A stretch of DNA of 64,000 nt, from assembly GCA_001443495.1 (NCBI GenBank), contig LDXR01000003.1, positions 163,087-227,086 on the forward strand. Reading direction: 5' to 3'. How positions within the stretch are numbered: position 1 is the stretch's first letter; every line of letters begins with the position of its first letter. Both the position numbers and the translations under genes were made by a program. Below the pieces are notes generated by a model. That model did no database searches, had not been told where the DNA came from, and saw nothing but the letters and a program-made list of their open reading frames with translations. This document shows, in pieces, positions 31,106-38,571 of the stretch. Source of the DNA: a candidate division NC10 bacterium CSP1-5. GTDB taxonomy: Bacteria; Methylomirabilota; Methylomirabilia; Methylomirabilales; CSP1-5.

Positions 31106-33649
31106 GTGCCAGAGGATCGGACTGAAGAGCCGCGGATCGGCGAGGTAAGACCCACCGACATCCACGAGGAGATGCGGCGGTCGTACCTGGACTACGCCAT
31201 GAGCGTCATCATCGGGCGGGCCCTGCCCGATGTCCGGGACGGGCTGAAACCGGTGCACCGCCGGGTGCTCTACGCCATGCAAGAGCTGGGACTCGCCTTC
31301 AATCGCCCCTACAAGAAGGCGGCCCGGGTGGTGGGAGAGGTCCTGGGGAAGTATCATCCGCACGGCGATGCGGCCGTCTACGACACCCTTGTCCGTCTCG
31401 TCCAGGATTTCTCAATGCGCTACCCCCTGATCGACGGGCAGGGGAACTTCGGGTCTGTCGATGGCGATGCGCCCGCCGCGATGCGCTACACCGAGGTCAG
31501 GTTAGCCCGGATCGCCCAGGAGCTGCTTCGGGACATCGACAAGGAGACGGTCGACTTCGTCCCCAATTTTGATGACACCCTTCAGGAGCCGGCGCTCTTG
31601 CCGGCCGCCCTCCCCAACCTTCTCGTGAACGGCTCGTCAGGGATCGCCGTCGGCATGGCCACCAATATCCCACCCCATAACCTGGGAGAGGTGGTGAGTG
31701 CGGTGATCCTGCAGCTGGAGAACGCGGACGTCTCCCTCGAAGAGCTGATGGTGGTCCTCCCCGGCCCCGACTTCCCCACGGCCGCCTTCATCCACGGCCG
31801 CGCCGGAATCGAGGAGGCCTACCGGACGGGACGGGGGTTGATCCAGATGCGGGCGAAGGCCTTCGTGGAGAAGGGACGAGGGGGTCGCGAGAGCATCATC
31901 ATCTCGGAACTCCCCTACCAGGTCAACAAGGCGAAGCTCATCGAGCGGATCGCCGAGCTGATTCGGGACGGGAGGGTGCAGGGCATCGCCGATCTCCGCG
32001 ATGAGTCTGATCGGGAAGGGATGCGGATCGTCCTGGAACTGAAGAGGGACGAGACGCCCCGGCCGATCCTGAATCAGCTCTACAAGCACACCCCCATGCA
32101 GTCCACCTTCGGCGTCATCATGCTGGGTCTGGTCGAAAACCAGCCGAAGGTCTGCACGCTGAAGCAGCAGCTGCAATACTTCATCGCTCATCGGCGCACG
32201 GTGGTGGTGCGCCGGACCCGCTTCGACCTGCGAAAAGCGGAGGAACGGGCCCACATCCTGGAGGGCTATCGGATCGCCCTGGACCACCTGGACGAGGTCA
32301 TCGCCCTCATCCGGCGCTCGCGAACGGTGGAGGACGCCAGGACGGGTTTGGTGCAGCGCTTCACCATGACGCCGACCCAGGCCCAGGCCATCCTGGACCT
32401 CCGACTCCAGCGGCTGACGGCGCTCGAGCGGCAGAAGATTCAGGACGAGTATCAGGAGACACTGCAGACCATCGCGCGGCTGCAGGCGATTCTGCAGAGC
32501 GAGGGGCTGGTGCGCCAGATCATCAAGGAGGAACTGCTGGCCCTCACGGAGGCCTATGGGGATCCCCGCCGGACCCAGATCGGGGAAGTGACGACCGAGA
32601 TCAGCCTCGAAGACATGGTCGCCGACGAGGAGATGGTGATCACCATCACCCATGGCGGGTATATCAAGCGAAGCCCCCTCAGCGTTTACCGTGCCCAGCG
32701 GCGGGGGGGCAAGGGGATGACCGGCATGGCCCCCAAGGAGGAGGATTACGTCGAGCATCTCTTTGTGGCCACGACCCACAGCTACATCCTCCTCTTTACC
32801 AATCTGGGCCGGGTGCACTGGCTGAAGGTCCACGAGGTTCCCCAGCTCGGTCGGGCGGCGCGCGGGAAGTCAATTGCCAACCTCGTTGAGGTGCAGGCCG
32901 GGGAGCACGTGACCACCATGATCCCCATCCGTCAATTCGAGGTCGATCGGTATCTGGTGATGGCGACCAGACGGGGGGTGGTCAAGAAGACAGAGCTGAG
33001 CGCCTATGCCAACCCGCGGGCGGGGGGGATCATTGCGCTGTCGCTCGATGAGGGGGACGAGCTGATCGGGGTTGCCATGACGCGCGGTACGGAGGACATC
33101 TTCCTGGGGACCCGAAATGGGATGGCGATCCGGTTCAAAGAGGACGATGTCCGGCCCATGGGTCGGGCGGCGCGCGGGGTCACCGGAATCCGCCTGACAT
33201 CCCGTGATCAGGTGGTCGGGATGGAGATCGTCTCTGAGGGGGCGCAGATGCTGACGGTCACCGAGCGCGGATTCGGGAAGCGGACCGATGTCTCCGAGTA
33301 CCGAGTCCAGGGGCGTGGTGGCCAGGGGATCATCAATATTCGGGTGACCGACAAGAACGGCCCGGTCGTGGGGATCAAACAGGTCCGGGAGGAGGACGGG
33401 GTGATGATGATCTCCCAGGAGGGGAAGGTGACCCGCCTTCGGGTCCGGGAGATCCGCGATACGGGTCGGGCTGCACAGGGAGTGCGGCTTCAGGGCCTGG
33501 GGGAGGGGGACCGCGTGGCTGCGGTGACCGCCGTCGTGATGGAGGAGGACGAGGTCGCGGAGGCCGGGCCTGAACCTGTCGGGGGCACCCCTGAGCCGGC
33601 CGAAGGCCCCCCTGAGCTTGTCGAAGGGGACGAGCCCGAAGAGGAGTAA
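31106..33649 (+). CDS. gyrA: DNA gyrase subunit A
   Basis: 847 residues starting at GTG 31106. The breakage-reunion domain includes RALPDVRDGLKPVHRRVLY, GKYHPHGDAAVYD (quinolone region, Ala89 in place of the E. coli Ser83) and the catalytic Tyr128 in AAMRYTE. The C-terminal beta-pinwheel carries the GyrA box QRRGGKG near residue 534, which separates it from ParC. The last ~30 residues are acidic and built from three 7-residue units PEPVGGT, PEPAEGP, PELVEGD, encoded by a 21-bp repeat array. Confidence 0.97.
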   Translation: MPEDRTEEPRIGEVRPTDIHEEMRRSYLDYAMSVIIGRALPDVRDGLKPVHRRVLYAMQELGLAFNRPYKKAARVVGEVLGKYHPHGDAAVYDTLVRLVQDFSMRYPLIDGQGNFGSVDGDAPAAMRYTEVRLARIAQELLRDIDKETVDFVPNFDDTLQEPALLPAALPNLLVNGSSGIAVGMATNIPPHNLGEVVSAVILQLENADVSLEELMVVLPGPDFPTAAFIHGRAGIEEAYRTGRGLIQMRAKAFVEKGRGGRESIIISELPYQVNKAKLIERIAELIRDGRVQGIADLRDESDREGMRIVLELKRDETPRPILNQLYKHTPMQSTFGVIMLGLVENQPKVCTLKQQLQYFIAHRRTVVVRRTRFDLRKAEERAHILEGYRIALDHLDEVIALIRRSRTVEDARTGLVQRFTMTPTQAQAILDLRLQRLTALERQKIQDEYQETLQTIARLQAILQSEGLVRQIIKEELLALTEAYGDPRRTQIGEVTTEISLEDMVADEEMVITITHGGYIKRSPLSVYRAQRRGGKGMTGMAPKEEDYVEHLFVATTHSYILLFTNLGRVHWLKVHEVPQLGRAARGKSIANLVEVQAGEHVTTMIPIRQFEVDRYLVMATRRGVVKKTELSAYANPRAGGIIALSLDEGDELIGVAMTRGTEDIFLGTRNGMAIRFKEDDVRPMGRAARGVTGIRLTSRDQVVGMEIVSEGAQMLTVTERGFGKRTDVSEYRVQGRGGQGIINIRVTDKNGPVVGIKQVREEDGVMMISQEGKVTRLRVREIRDTGRAAQGVRLQGLGEGDRVAAVTAVVMEEDEVAEAGPEPVGGTPEPAEGPPELVEGDEPEEE
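33569..33631. repeat. three 21-bp CCTGAGC..GTCGAAGG units within gyrA
   Basis: Units begin at 33569, 33590 and 33611 (exact 21-bp steps): CCTGAACCTGTCG, CCTGAGCCGGCCGAAGG and CCTGAGCTTGTCGAAGG. The sequence matches the CCTGAGC-TTGTCGAAGG interspersed repeat known from many environmental genomes. The 21-bp step keeps the frame open. Confidence 0.75.
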
Positions 33650-33660
33650 GGGCCCGGGCG

Positions 33661-34944
33661 ATGCTGGACCTCAAGTTCATTCGGGAAAATGCTGGTCTCA
33701 TCCGGGAGAAGCTTGGGCAGCGGGGAGCGGAATTTGACTTAGAGAAGCTGCTGAAACTCGACGCCGAACGGCGGCGGTTGGTGGTTGACATTGAGCAGTG
33801 GCGGCGAGAAAAGAAGGCGCTCTCTCGACAGGTGCAGGAGACCAGGGCGGGCGAGAAGCCCGCGGATGCGGCGACAGACCTGGTGAAGAGAAGCCGGGAA
33901 ATTTCCAGCGCGCTGAAGGAGAGCGAGGACCGCCTGCAGGCCATCGAACAGGAACTGGGTAGCCTGTTGCTCCTGATTCCGAACCTCCCTCACGCTTCCG
34001 TCCCCGTTGGACACAGCCCGGAGGAGAATGTCGAGGTCCGCCGCTGGGGCACACCGCGGGCCTTTGATGGCGAGCCGAGACCCCACTGGGAGATCGGAGA
34101 GGACCTGGGGATCTTGGATCTCGCGCGGGCCGCGCGAGTAGCCGGGGCCCGCTTTCCGCTCTTGAAAGGGAAGGGGGCGCTCCTCGAGCGGGCCCTGATC
34201 AATTTCATGCTCGATCTGCACGTGCGGGAGCACGGCTACACCGAGGTGTTCCCACCGCTTTTGGTCAGCGAAGACAGTATGACGGGCACCGGGCAGCTCC
34301 CCAAGTTCGCCCACGAGCTCTTCAAGACGGCGGACGATCCCTATTTTCTCATTCCCACGGCGGAGGTCCCCGTCACCAACATGCACCGGGAGGAGATCCT
34401 GGAGCCCGGGACGTTACCGCTGAGTTACGTGGCGTACACGCCCTGCTTCCGGCGGGAGGCGGGCTCGTACGGGAAGGATACGCGGGGGATCATCCGCCAG
34501 CACCAGTTCAACAAGGTCGAGCTGGTGAAGTTCGCGGAGCCGGCGAAGTCATACCAAGCCTTGGAACAGCTCACCGCGGATGCCGAAGAGGTCTTGAAGC
34601 GGCTTCATCTTCCCTACCGAGCGGTGGTCCTTTGCACGGGCGACCTGGGCTTTGCCGCCGCCAAGACCTACGATCTTGAGGTGTGGTTTGCGAGCCAGCA
34701 GGTCTACCGGGAGGTCTCTTCCTGCAGTAACTTCGAGGATTTTCAGGCACGGCGGGCCGCCATTCGCTACCGCGCTCACCCGGGGGCGAAGGCAGAATTC
34801 GTGCACACCTTGAATGGCTCCGGCGTCGCCATCGGTCGGACCTGGGCCGCCATCCTCGAGAACTACCAGGAGGCCGACGGTACCATCACCATCCCCGAAG
34901 TTCTCCGACCGTACATGGGCGGCCTCACGAAAATCGAACCCTAG
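33661..34944 (+). CDS. serS: seryl-tRNA synthetase
   Basis: 427 residues. The N-terminal ~110 residues form the long antiparallel coiled-coil arm that reads the tRNA-Ser variable arm. Class II motifs follow: motif 1 near the FPPLLVSED region, motif 2 SYVAYTPCFRREAGSYG with TRGIIRQHQFNKVE, and motif 3 LNGSGVAIGRTWAAILENYQ. ATG 33661 lies 11 bp after gyrA. Two tRNA-Ser genes follow directly and two more lie within 4.5 kb. Confidence 0.97.
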   Translation: MLDLKFIRENAGLIREKLGQRGAEFDLEKLLKLDAERRRLVVDIEQWRREKKALSRQVQETRAGEKPADAATDLVKRSREISSALKESEDRLQAIEQELGSLLLLIPNLPHASVPVGHSPEENVEVRRWGTPRAFDGEPRPHWEIGEDLGILDLARAARVAGARFPLLKGKGALLERALINFMLDLHVREHGYTEVFPPLLVSEDSMTGTGQLPKFAHELFKTADDPYFLIPTAEVPVTNMHREEILEPGTLPLSYVAYTPCFRREAGSYGKDTRGIIRQHQFNKVELVKFAEPAKSYQALEQLTADAEEVLKRLHLPYRAVVLCTGDLGFAAAKTYDLEVWFASQQVYREVSSCSNFEDFQARRAAIRYRAHPGAKAEFVHTLNGSGVAIGRTWAAILENYQEADGTITIPEVLRPYMGGLTKIEP

Positions 34945-34952
34945 GGGTAAAC

Positions 34953-35048
34953 GGTTCAGGGTTCATAGTTCATGGTAATTTGGGCAGGGACGTCGTATAC
35001 TTACATGTGCGCTCCGGACCCTGAACCTTCAACCCCGAACCCTGAACC
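34953..35048. repeat. GGTTCAG-type inverted element (96 bp)
   Basis: The ends are a perfect 12-bp inverted repeat, GGTTCAGGGTTC (34953-34964) and GAACCCTGAACC (35037-35048). Each arm is made of degenerate GGTTCANN units. It fills the gap between serS and the first tRNA-Ser. Related sequence occurs at 702-730 and 39814-39888. Confidence 0.75.
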
Positions 35049-35053
35049 AACGT

Positions 35054-35140
35054 GGAGGGGTGGCCGAGTGGCTGAAGGCGGCGGTCTTGAAAACCGTTAG
35101 GCGAAGAGCCTCGTGGGTTCGAATCCTACCCCCTCCGCCA
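35054..35140 (+). tRNA. tRNA-Ser (anticodon TGA)
   Basis: The acceptor GGAGGGG pairs with CCCCTCC, discriminator G and encoded CCA. The anticodon loop CTTGAAA sits on a CGGT/ACCG stem and gives TGA. The long variable arm (TAGGCGAAGAGCCTCG) and the TpsiC arm GGGTTCGAATCC are typical of tRNA-Ser. Confidence 0.97.
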
Positions 35141-35142
35141 TA

Positions 35143-35167
35143 GACCATCCTGCAACGCAGGATGGTC
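35143..35167 (+). terminator. perfect 11-bp hairpin after tRNA-Ser
   Basis: GACCATCCTGC and GCAGGATGGTC flank an AAC triloop, three bases after the tRNA. There is no T-run (GTTCAG follows), so it is a terminator-like or processing hairpin. Confidence 0.5.
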
Positions 35168-35208
35168 GTTCAGTGTAGTGCAGAGTGCAGAATTGTGCAG
35201 GAACCAAT

Positions 35209-35303
35209 GGAGAGGTGGCCGAGCCAGGCTGAAGGCAGCCGCCTGCTAAGCGGTTGTGGGGTGTTGAGCCCTACCCCGGGTTCGAATCCCGGCCTCTCCG
35301 CCA
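35209..35303 (+). tRNA. tRNA-Ser (anticodon GCT)
   Basis: GGAGAGG pairs with CCTCTCC, followed by G and an encoded CCA. The loop CTGCTAA between CCGC and GCGG gives anticodon GCT. The long variable arm (TTGTGGGGTGTTGAGCCCTAC) is class II, as expected for serine. Confidence 0.97.
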
Positions 35304-35312
35304 TGTCTTATT

Positions 35313-35408
35313 GCTAGAAGGCTGGAAGGCTGGGACGCTGGAATGCCCAGGGAGAGAAGCTTTAGGTTTAAGCTTTCTAGCCTCCTAGCGTTCTAGCATT
35401 CTAGCATT
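35313..35408. repeat. CTAG-type inverted element (~96 bp)
   Basis: The left arm reads as GCTAGAAG/GCTGGAAG/GCTGGGAC/GCTGGAAT units; the right arm (CTTTCTAGCCTCCTAGCG, then TTCTAGCATTCTAGC) is the degenerate inverted copy. It sits between tRNA-Ser(GCT) and tRNA-Arg(ACG). It belongs with the elements at 2825 and 4330. Confidence 0.75.
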
Positions 35409-35413
35409 GAGCC

Positions 35414-35490
35414 GCGCCCATAGCTCAGCTGGATAGAGCGACGGACTACGAATCCGTAGGTCAGAGGTTCAAATCCTCTTGGGCGCGCCA
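35414..35490 (+). tRNA. tRNA-Arg (anticodon ACG)
   Basis: GCGCCCA pairs with TGGGCGC, followed by G and CCA. The loop CTACGAA on GGA/TCC gives ACG, which is normally edited to ICG by TadA; tadA lies 3 kb downstream. The D and TpsiC arms are normal. Confidence 0.97.
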
Positions 35491-35620
35491 CCCATCAATG
35501 ACTCAGCCCACGCATCAGGAAAAGAACACCAAGAGCTTCAACTGTACGGGCAGGCGACGCAAGCTACAAAGCTTGCGGGATTCCCTTATGGGCGCGGGCG
35601 AGGGCTCCTCTGCCCATCGT

Positions 35621-36664
35621 TCATTGTTGAGACATGGCGTGCTTATTCTGCAGGTCTTTGAGGTAGCCAAAACCCACCAGCTTGCGTCCTTCCTCATCCC
35701 ACAGGCGAAACGTGAGCGATTTTGAGCTAGCGAATAATGTAATGGGTTTCACTTCCTGGAACATAGGGTTCTCTTCGTGGCACCTTTCCAGGTTGTAATT
35801 GGGAATGCGGGGGCTCAGGTGATGAATGTGGTGGAACCCTATGTTGCCAGTGAACCACTGCAGAATCTTGGGCAGTTTATAGAATGAACTGCCCCGTAGG
35901 GCCAGGGTCACGTAATCCCAATGTTCGTGACGCTCCCAGTAGACCCCTTCATACTGATGCTGCACGTAAAACAACCACACCCCAGCCGCGCTGGCAATCA
36001 TTACAATGGGCAAGTGCACCGATACGAATGCCTTGATACCAATAGTGACACCCATCAGGGCCACAATGCCCAAGATCGCCAGATTTGTCCAACACACGCT
36101 GTGGCGCTCTCGCTTGCTTGCGGTTGGCCCTGCAAAACGATGCCTAATCAGGAAGATGAAAAGGGGCCCAATAACAAACATTACCAGTGGATTGCGGTAC
36201 AGCCGATACTCAAGCCGCCTGCGCGGCGACAACTCCAGGTATTCCTTCACCGTTAACGTCCAGATATCCCCCACCCCCCGTCGGTCCAAATCGCCAGCGG
36301 TGGCATGATGCATCGCATGTTCGCGTCGCCAGCCAAAATAGGGCGTAAGCGTGAACACACCCGCAATAAACCCCCCAAGGTCATTGGCTTTCTGGGATTT
36401 GAAAAACGCAGCGTGCCCGCAGTCGTGAAAAATGATAAAGATGCGCACCAAAAAGCCTGCTGCGAGAGCCGACAATGCCAGCGTAATCCAATAGGAAACT
36501 TCCAGGCTGCGATACATCAGGTACCACAGAATGCAATAGGGGATGACTGTGTTGACAACCTGCCACACACTGCGCTGCAGATCCGGATTCTCATACTTGG
36601 CCACAGCCTGCCGCCAGGACACTTTGTTCGTTGCGAGGTTATCTGCTGTTGGAACTGAATTCAT
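35621..36664 (-). CDS. acyl-lipid fatty acid desaturase (omega-6/Delta12-like)
   Basis: 347 residues, an integral membrane di-iron desaturase. Three histidine boxes are visible: HDCGHAAF (near residue 79), HAMHHATAGD (HxxHH, near 115) and HHIHHLSP (near 283). Membrane segments surround residues 38-75 and 155-225. It would introduce a double bond into membrane acyl chains. The gene is visibly less GC-rich at third codon positions than its neighbours, and lies on the opposite strand beside a tRNA gene, which suggests transfer. It follows the zinc-ribbon gene after 51 bp. Confidence 0.88.
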   Translation of the reverse strand: MNSVPTADNLATNKVSWRQAVAKYENPDLQRSVWQVVNTVIPYCILWYLMYRSLEVSYWITLALSALAAGFLVRIFIIFHDCGHAAFFKSQKANDLGGFIAGVFTLTPYFGWRREHAMHHATAGDLDRRGVGDIWTLTVKEYLELSPRRRLEYRLYRNPLVMFVIGPLFIFLIRHRFAGPTASKRERHSVCWTNLAILGIVALMGVTIGIKAFVSVHLPIVMIASAAGVWLFYVQHQYEGVYWERHEHWDYVTLALRGSSFYKLPKILQWFTGNIGFHHIHHLSPRIPNYNLERCHEENPMFQEVKPITLFASSKSLTFRLWDEEGRKLVGFGYLKDLQNKHAMSQQ

Positions 36665-36715
36665 GTCCTGTCTCCATGAAAAAAGTAGACGGGGAGGCCC
36701 ATTAAGTATGTCGCC

Positions 36716-36904
36716 CTACTTGATGAGCTGCGCACCGCAATCCATGCAATAAGTGTTCCTACGCCGCCGGCTCTCCACATGTTCTTCTTCGCTGCATTTC
36801 TTGACGATAATGTTCGCGCTTACCACCTCACCACAGTTCGGGCAGTACCGGACTGGGGCGTCGGCGCGCCTGTGATTCAGGTTCGGACACCATTTTCGCT
36901 GCAT
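36716..36904 (-). CDS. small double zinc-ribbon protein, unknown function
   Basis: 62 residues with cysteines at 6, 21, 24, 37, 53 and 56 and histidines at 11 and 42, so two CxxC ribbons separated by a basic, Arg-rich linker (ESRRRRN). The sequence is strongly hydrophilic and likely binds nucleic acid or protein. It lies between the S21-like gene and the desaturase on the same strand, suggesting one transcript. I know of no function. Confidence 0.7.
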   Translation of the reverse strand: MQRKWCPNLNHRRADAPVRYCPNCGEVVSANIIVKKCSEEEHVESRRRRNTYCMDCGAQLIK

Positions 36905-36944
36905 TGTGCTGATCCCCTGTCGATTTCACACACGCACTGCGCTA

Positions 36945-37133
36945 CTACCATCGCTCATCCTTGCGCCTCAGAGCCCGGCTGAGTTGTCGGCGGCGTCGAC
37001 GGGTAGCCTCTCGAATCTTGCGGCGCTTCCGCTCCCCCGGTTTCTCATAGTTCTGCTTCCGCTTCAGCTCCCGGAGGATCCCGTCACGAAGTACCAGGCG
37101 CTTCAAGGTCCGGAGTGCCGATTCGACACCCCC
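36945..37133 (-). CDS. rpsU: 30S ribosomal protein S21-like, N-terminus unresolved
   Basis: The frame reads GVESALRTLKRLVLRDGIL, then RELKRKQNYEKPGERKRRK and an Arg-rich tail ending at TAG 36945. This matches S21 (compare VALRRFKR...AG(V/I)L.E.RRR..YEKP). The usual first ~10 residues (a V.V.ENE type strand) are missing, and upstream in frame there is no ATG, GTG or TTG before a TGA at 37158-37160. The first canonical in-frame start is TTG 37106, inside the homology. A purine-rich SD-like stretch and an out-of-frame GTG lie upstream. A frameshift, a G-run sequence error or a decayed 5' end are all possible. Confidence 0.65.
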   Translation of the reverse strand, partial: GGVESALRTLKRLVLRDGILRELKRKQNYEKPGERKRRKIREATRRRRRQLSRALRRKDERW

Positions 37134-37231
37134 CTTTTCTCCCTTCCTCCCTCCCCCTCAGCGGCTCCAAGGGGAGCGTTTCCAACGTCCCGCGTGCCCG
37201 ATACCGAGGTTCTTCCACGCCATGGGGTCGT

Positions 37232-37272
37232 AAAAAAAGAGCCCTCAAAAGCTCGCGAAGCCTTTGGGGGCT
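37232..37272 (-). terminator. Rho-independent terminator or attenuator
   Basis: A 14-nt imperfect stem with a TCGCG-type loop, followed on the minus strand by TCTTTTTTT. It is the strongest intrinsic terminator in the tRNA-to-tadA region. Confidence 0.8.
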
Positions 37273-37317
37273 GTGAAAGCAACAAGAGTTGCGTTCGGTC
37301 GGAACCGTTGCCCACGC
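37232..37317 (-). ncRNA. short leader RNA with terminator (candidate attenuator of the S21 group)
   Basis: From the promoter at 37324-37352 transcription would begin near 37317. The RNA would contain the small hairpin GCAACTCTTGTTGC (37292-37279) and end in a strong terminator: AGCCCCCAAAGGCT pairs with AGCTTTTGAGGGCT across a TCGCG loop, then seven U residues. It is about 86 nt long and lies upstream of the S21-like gene on the same strand. It could be an attenuator, or an independent small RNA. Confidence 0.55.
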
Positions 37318-37323
37318 TTAATG

Positions 37324-37352
37324 ACCGTACAAGCGATCCCACGCGGTGTCAA
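37324..37352 (-). promoter_or_regulatory. sigma70-type promoter for the leader RNA
   Basis: A perfect TTGACA (37352-37347) is followed by a 17-bp spacer and TACGGT (37329-37324). The -10 is only moderate. Confidence 0.55.
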
Positions 37353-37525
37353 GAAAAATAACTGAGCGCCCCTCCTGATTGGCCCGAACCGCCCCTCGTT
37401 GCATTCCTTGAAGCGGCACCTCTGTCGTGTGCCCACAGGTCCTTGGGCTAAGCTGAATCGGCATGAGAAGAGGATACAGCATTGGCATAGAAAGTGCAAA
37501 AAAGGGGCGCGGGAGCGGCGTCTCG

Positions 37526-38503
37526 ATGAAAGCTGACAGACAGGGCCAAAGGCCGATGACGAGCGATGGAACGGGGGAGCTACCGCCGGGGACGATCCTG
37601 GCGGTGGATGATGACCCCAAAGCCCTCGGGACCTTTGAAACCTATTTGAAGGGGGCGGGGCTTGACGTCCTGACCGCCATGAGCGGAGAGCAGGCGCTCG
37701 GTGCCGTCAGGAGAGCGAGCCCTGACATCGTCCTCCTCGACCTCAGCATGCCCGGCATGAGCGGCCGCGAGGTGCTGCGGGAGCTCAAGGCGCGAAAGGA
37801 GACCAGCGACATCCCCGTCATCATCGTTACGAGCGTGGGCCAGATGGCCGAGAGGGAAAAAGCAATTCACGAGGGCGCCGATGACTTTCTGACAAAACCC
37901 ATCGGCCGGCGCGAACTCCTCATGCGGGTACGGACGCTCCTCAGACTCAGGCGCTTGCACCGGGATCTCGAGCGGACGCTCAGCTCCCTGCATGAGCTGG
38001 AGGCGGCCCGGTATGCTGGGGGGGCGGCTCACGATCTCCTCAAGGGCCCACCCTCGCGCTCCCCCTTGGCGACGATCCTCATCGTTGAGGACGAGCTGCT
38101 CGAACGGGCGATCTACGCTGACCTGCTCCGAGACCACGGCTACACGGTCCTGACGGTGCCCACGGCCCATCAGGCCCTCGAGCTCTTACGGTTCCAGAAG
38201 GTCGACGTCATTTTGGTGGACCTGGTGCTCCCGGGTATGTCTGGCCCCGAGCTCATCGAACGATTGAAGATCGTCACGCCAGACACGCCGGTGATCGTGG
38301 TCACCGGCCATCCCTCATCCCACAACGCGGTCACCGCCCTGAGGCTTGGCGCCTTTGACTTCATCATCAAGGGGTTCAAGAGCGAGGTCATGCTCCATGC
38401 CGTGAAGCGGGCGCTGGAAAAGCGGCGGCTCGAGCTCCAGACCCGGACCCTGCTCTACGAACTCAAGGCCAAGGTGGCTCAGCTTTCCGAACGGCAGCCG
38501 TAA
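37526..38503 (+). CDS. tandem receiver (REC-REC) response regulator without output domain
   Basis: 325 residues from ATG 37526 (a start at 37556 is also possible). REC1 has the acidic pair VDDD, phosphoacceptor Asp72 in LLDLSMPG and Lys124 in LTKPI. A coiled linker (about 135-170) follows. REC2 has VEDE, the acceptor in LVDLVLPG and the Lys in IIKGF, where the usual Pro after Lys is Gly. The C-terminus is a short helical tail. No DNA-binding or enzymatic domain is present, so it probably works through protein contacts. No kinase is adjacent. Confidence 0.85.
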   Translation: MKADRQGQRPMTSDGTGELPPGTILAVDDDPKALGTFETYLKGAGLDVLTAMSGEQALGAVRRASPDIVLLDLSMPGMSGREVLRELKARKETSDIPVIIVTSVGQMAEREKAIHEGADDFLTKPIGRRELLMRVRTLLRLRRLHRDLERTLSSLHELEAARYAGGAAHDLLKGPPSRSPLATILIVEDELLERAIYADLLRDHGYTVLTVPTAHQALELLRFQKVDVILVDLVLPGMSGPELIERLKIVTPDTPVIVVTGHPSSHNAVTALRLGAFDFIIKGFKSEVMLHAVKRALEKRRLELQTRTLLYELKAKVAQLSERQP

Positions 38504-38516
38504 CACTCCGACCTGG

Positions 38517-38545
38517 TTGCCCTCGCCGTATCAGTCTGTTATACT
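38517..38545 (+). promoter_or_regulatory. candidate tadA promoter
   Basis: TTGCCC (38517-38522), a 17-bp spacer and TATACT (38540-38545) lie 27 bp before the tadA start. Confidence 0.5.
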
Positions 38546-38571
38546 CTCCGCATTCTGACAGGAAGGAATCT

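Noticed and set aside
37158-37223. A 21-codon open frame with three Trp codons between the terminator and the S21-like gene, in the same frame, resembling a leader peptide.
   Set aside because: It starts right after the terminator U-run with no ribosome-binding site, so it would not be on the short RNA, and tryptophan has no evident link with S21.
37245-37620. Small minus-strand frames upstream of the S21 group, first considered as a cold-shock protein gene.
   Set aside because: The sequence only loosely resembles the csp motif and lacks the RNP-1 residues; the promoter and terminator lie inside it.
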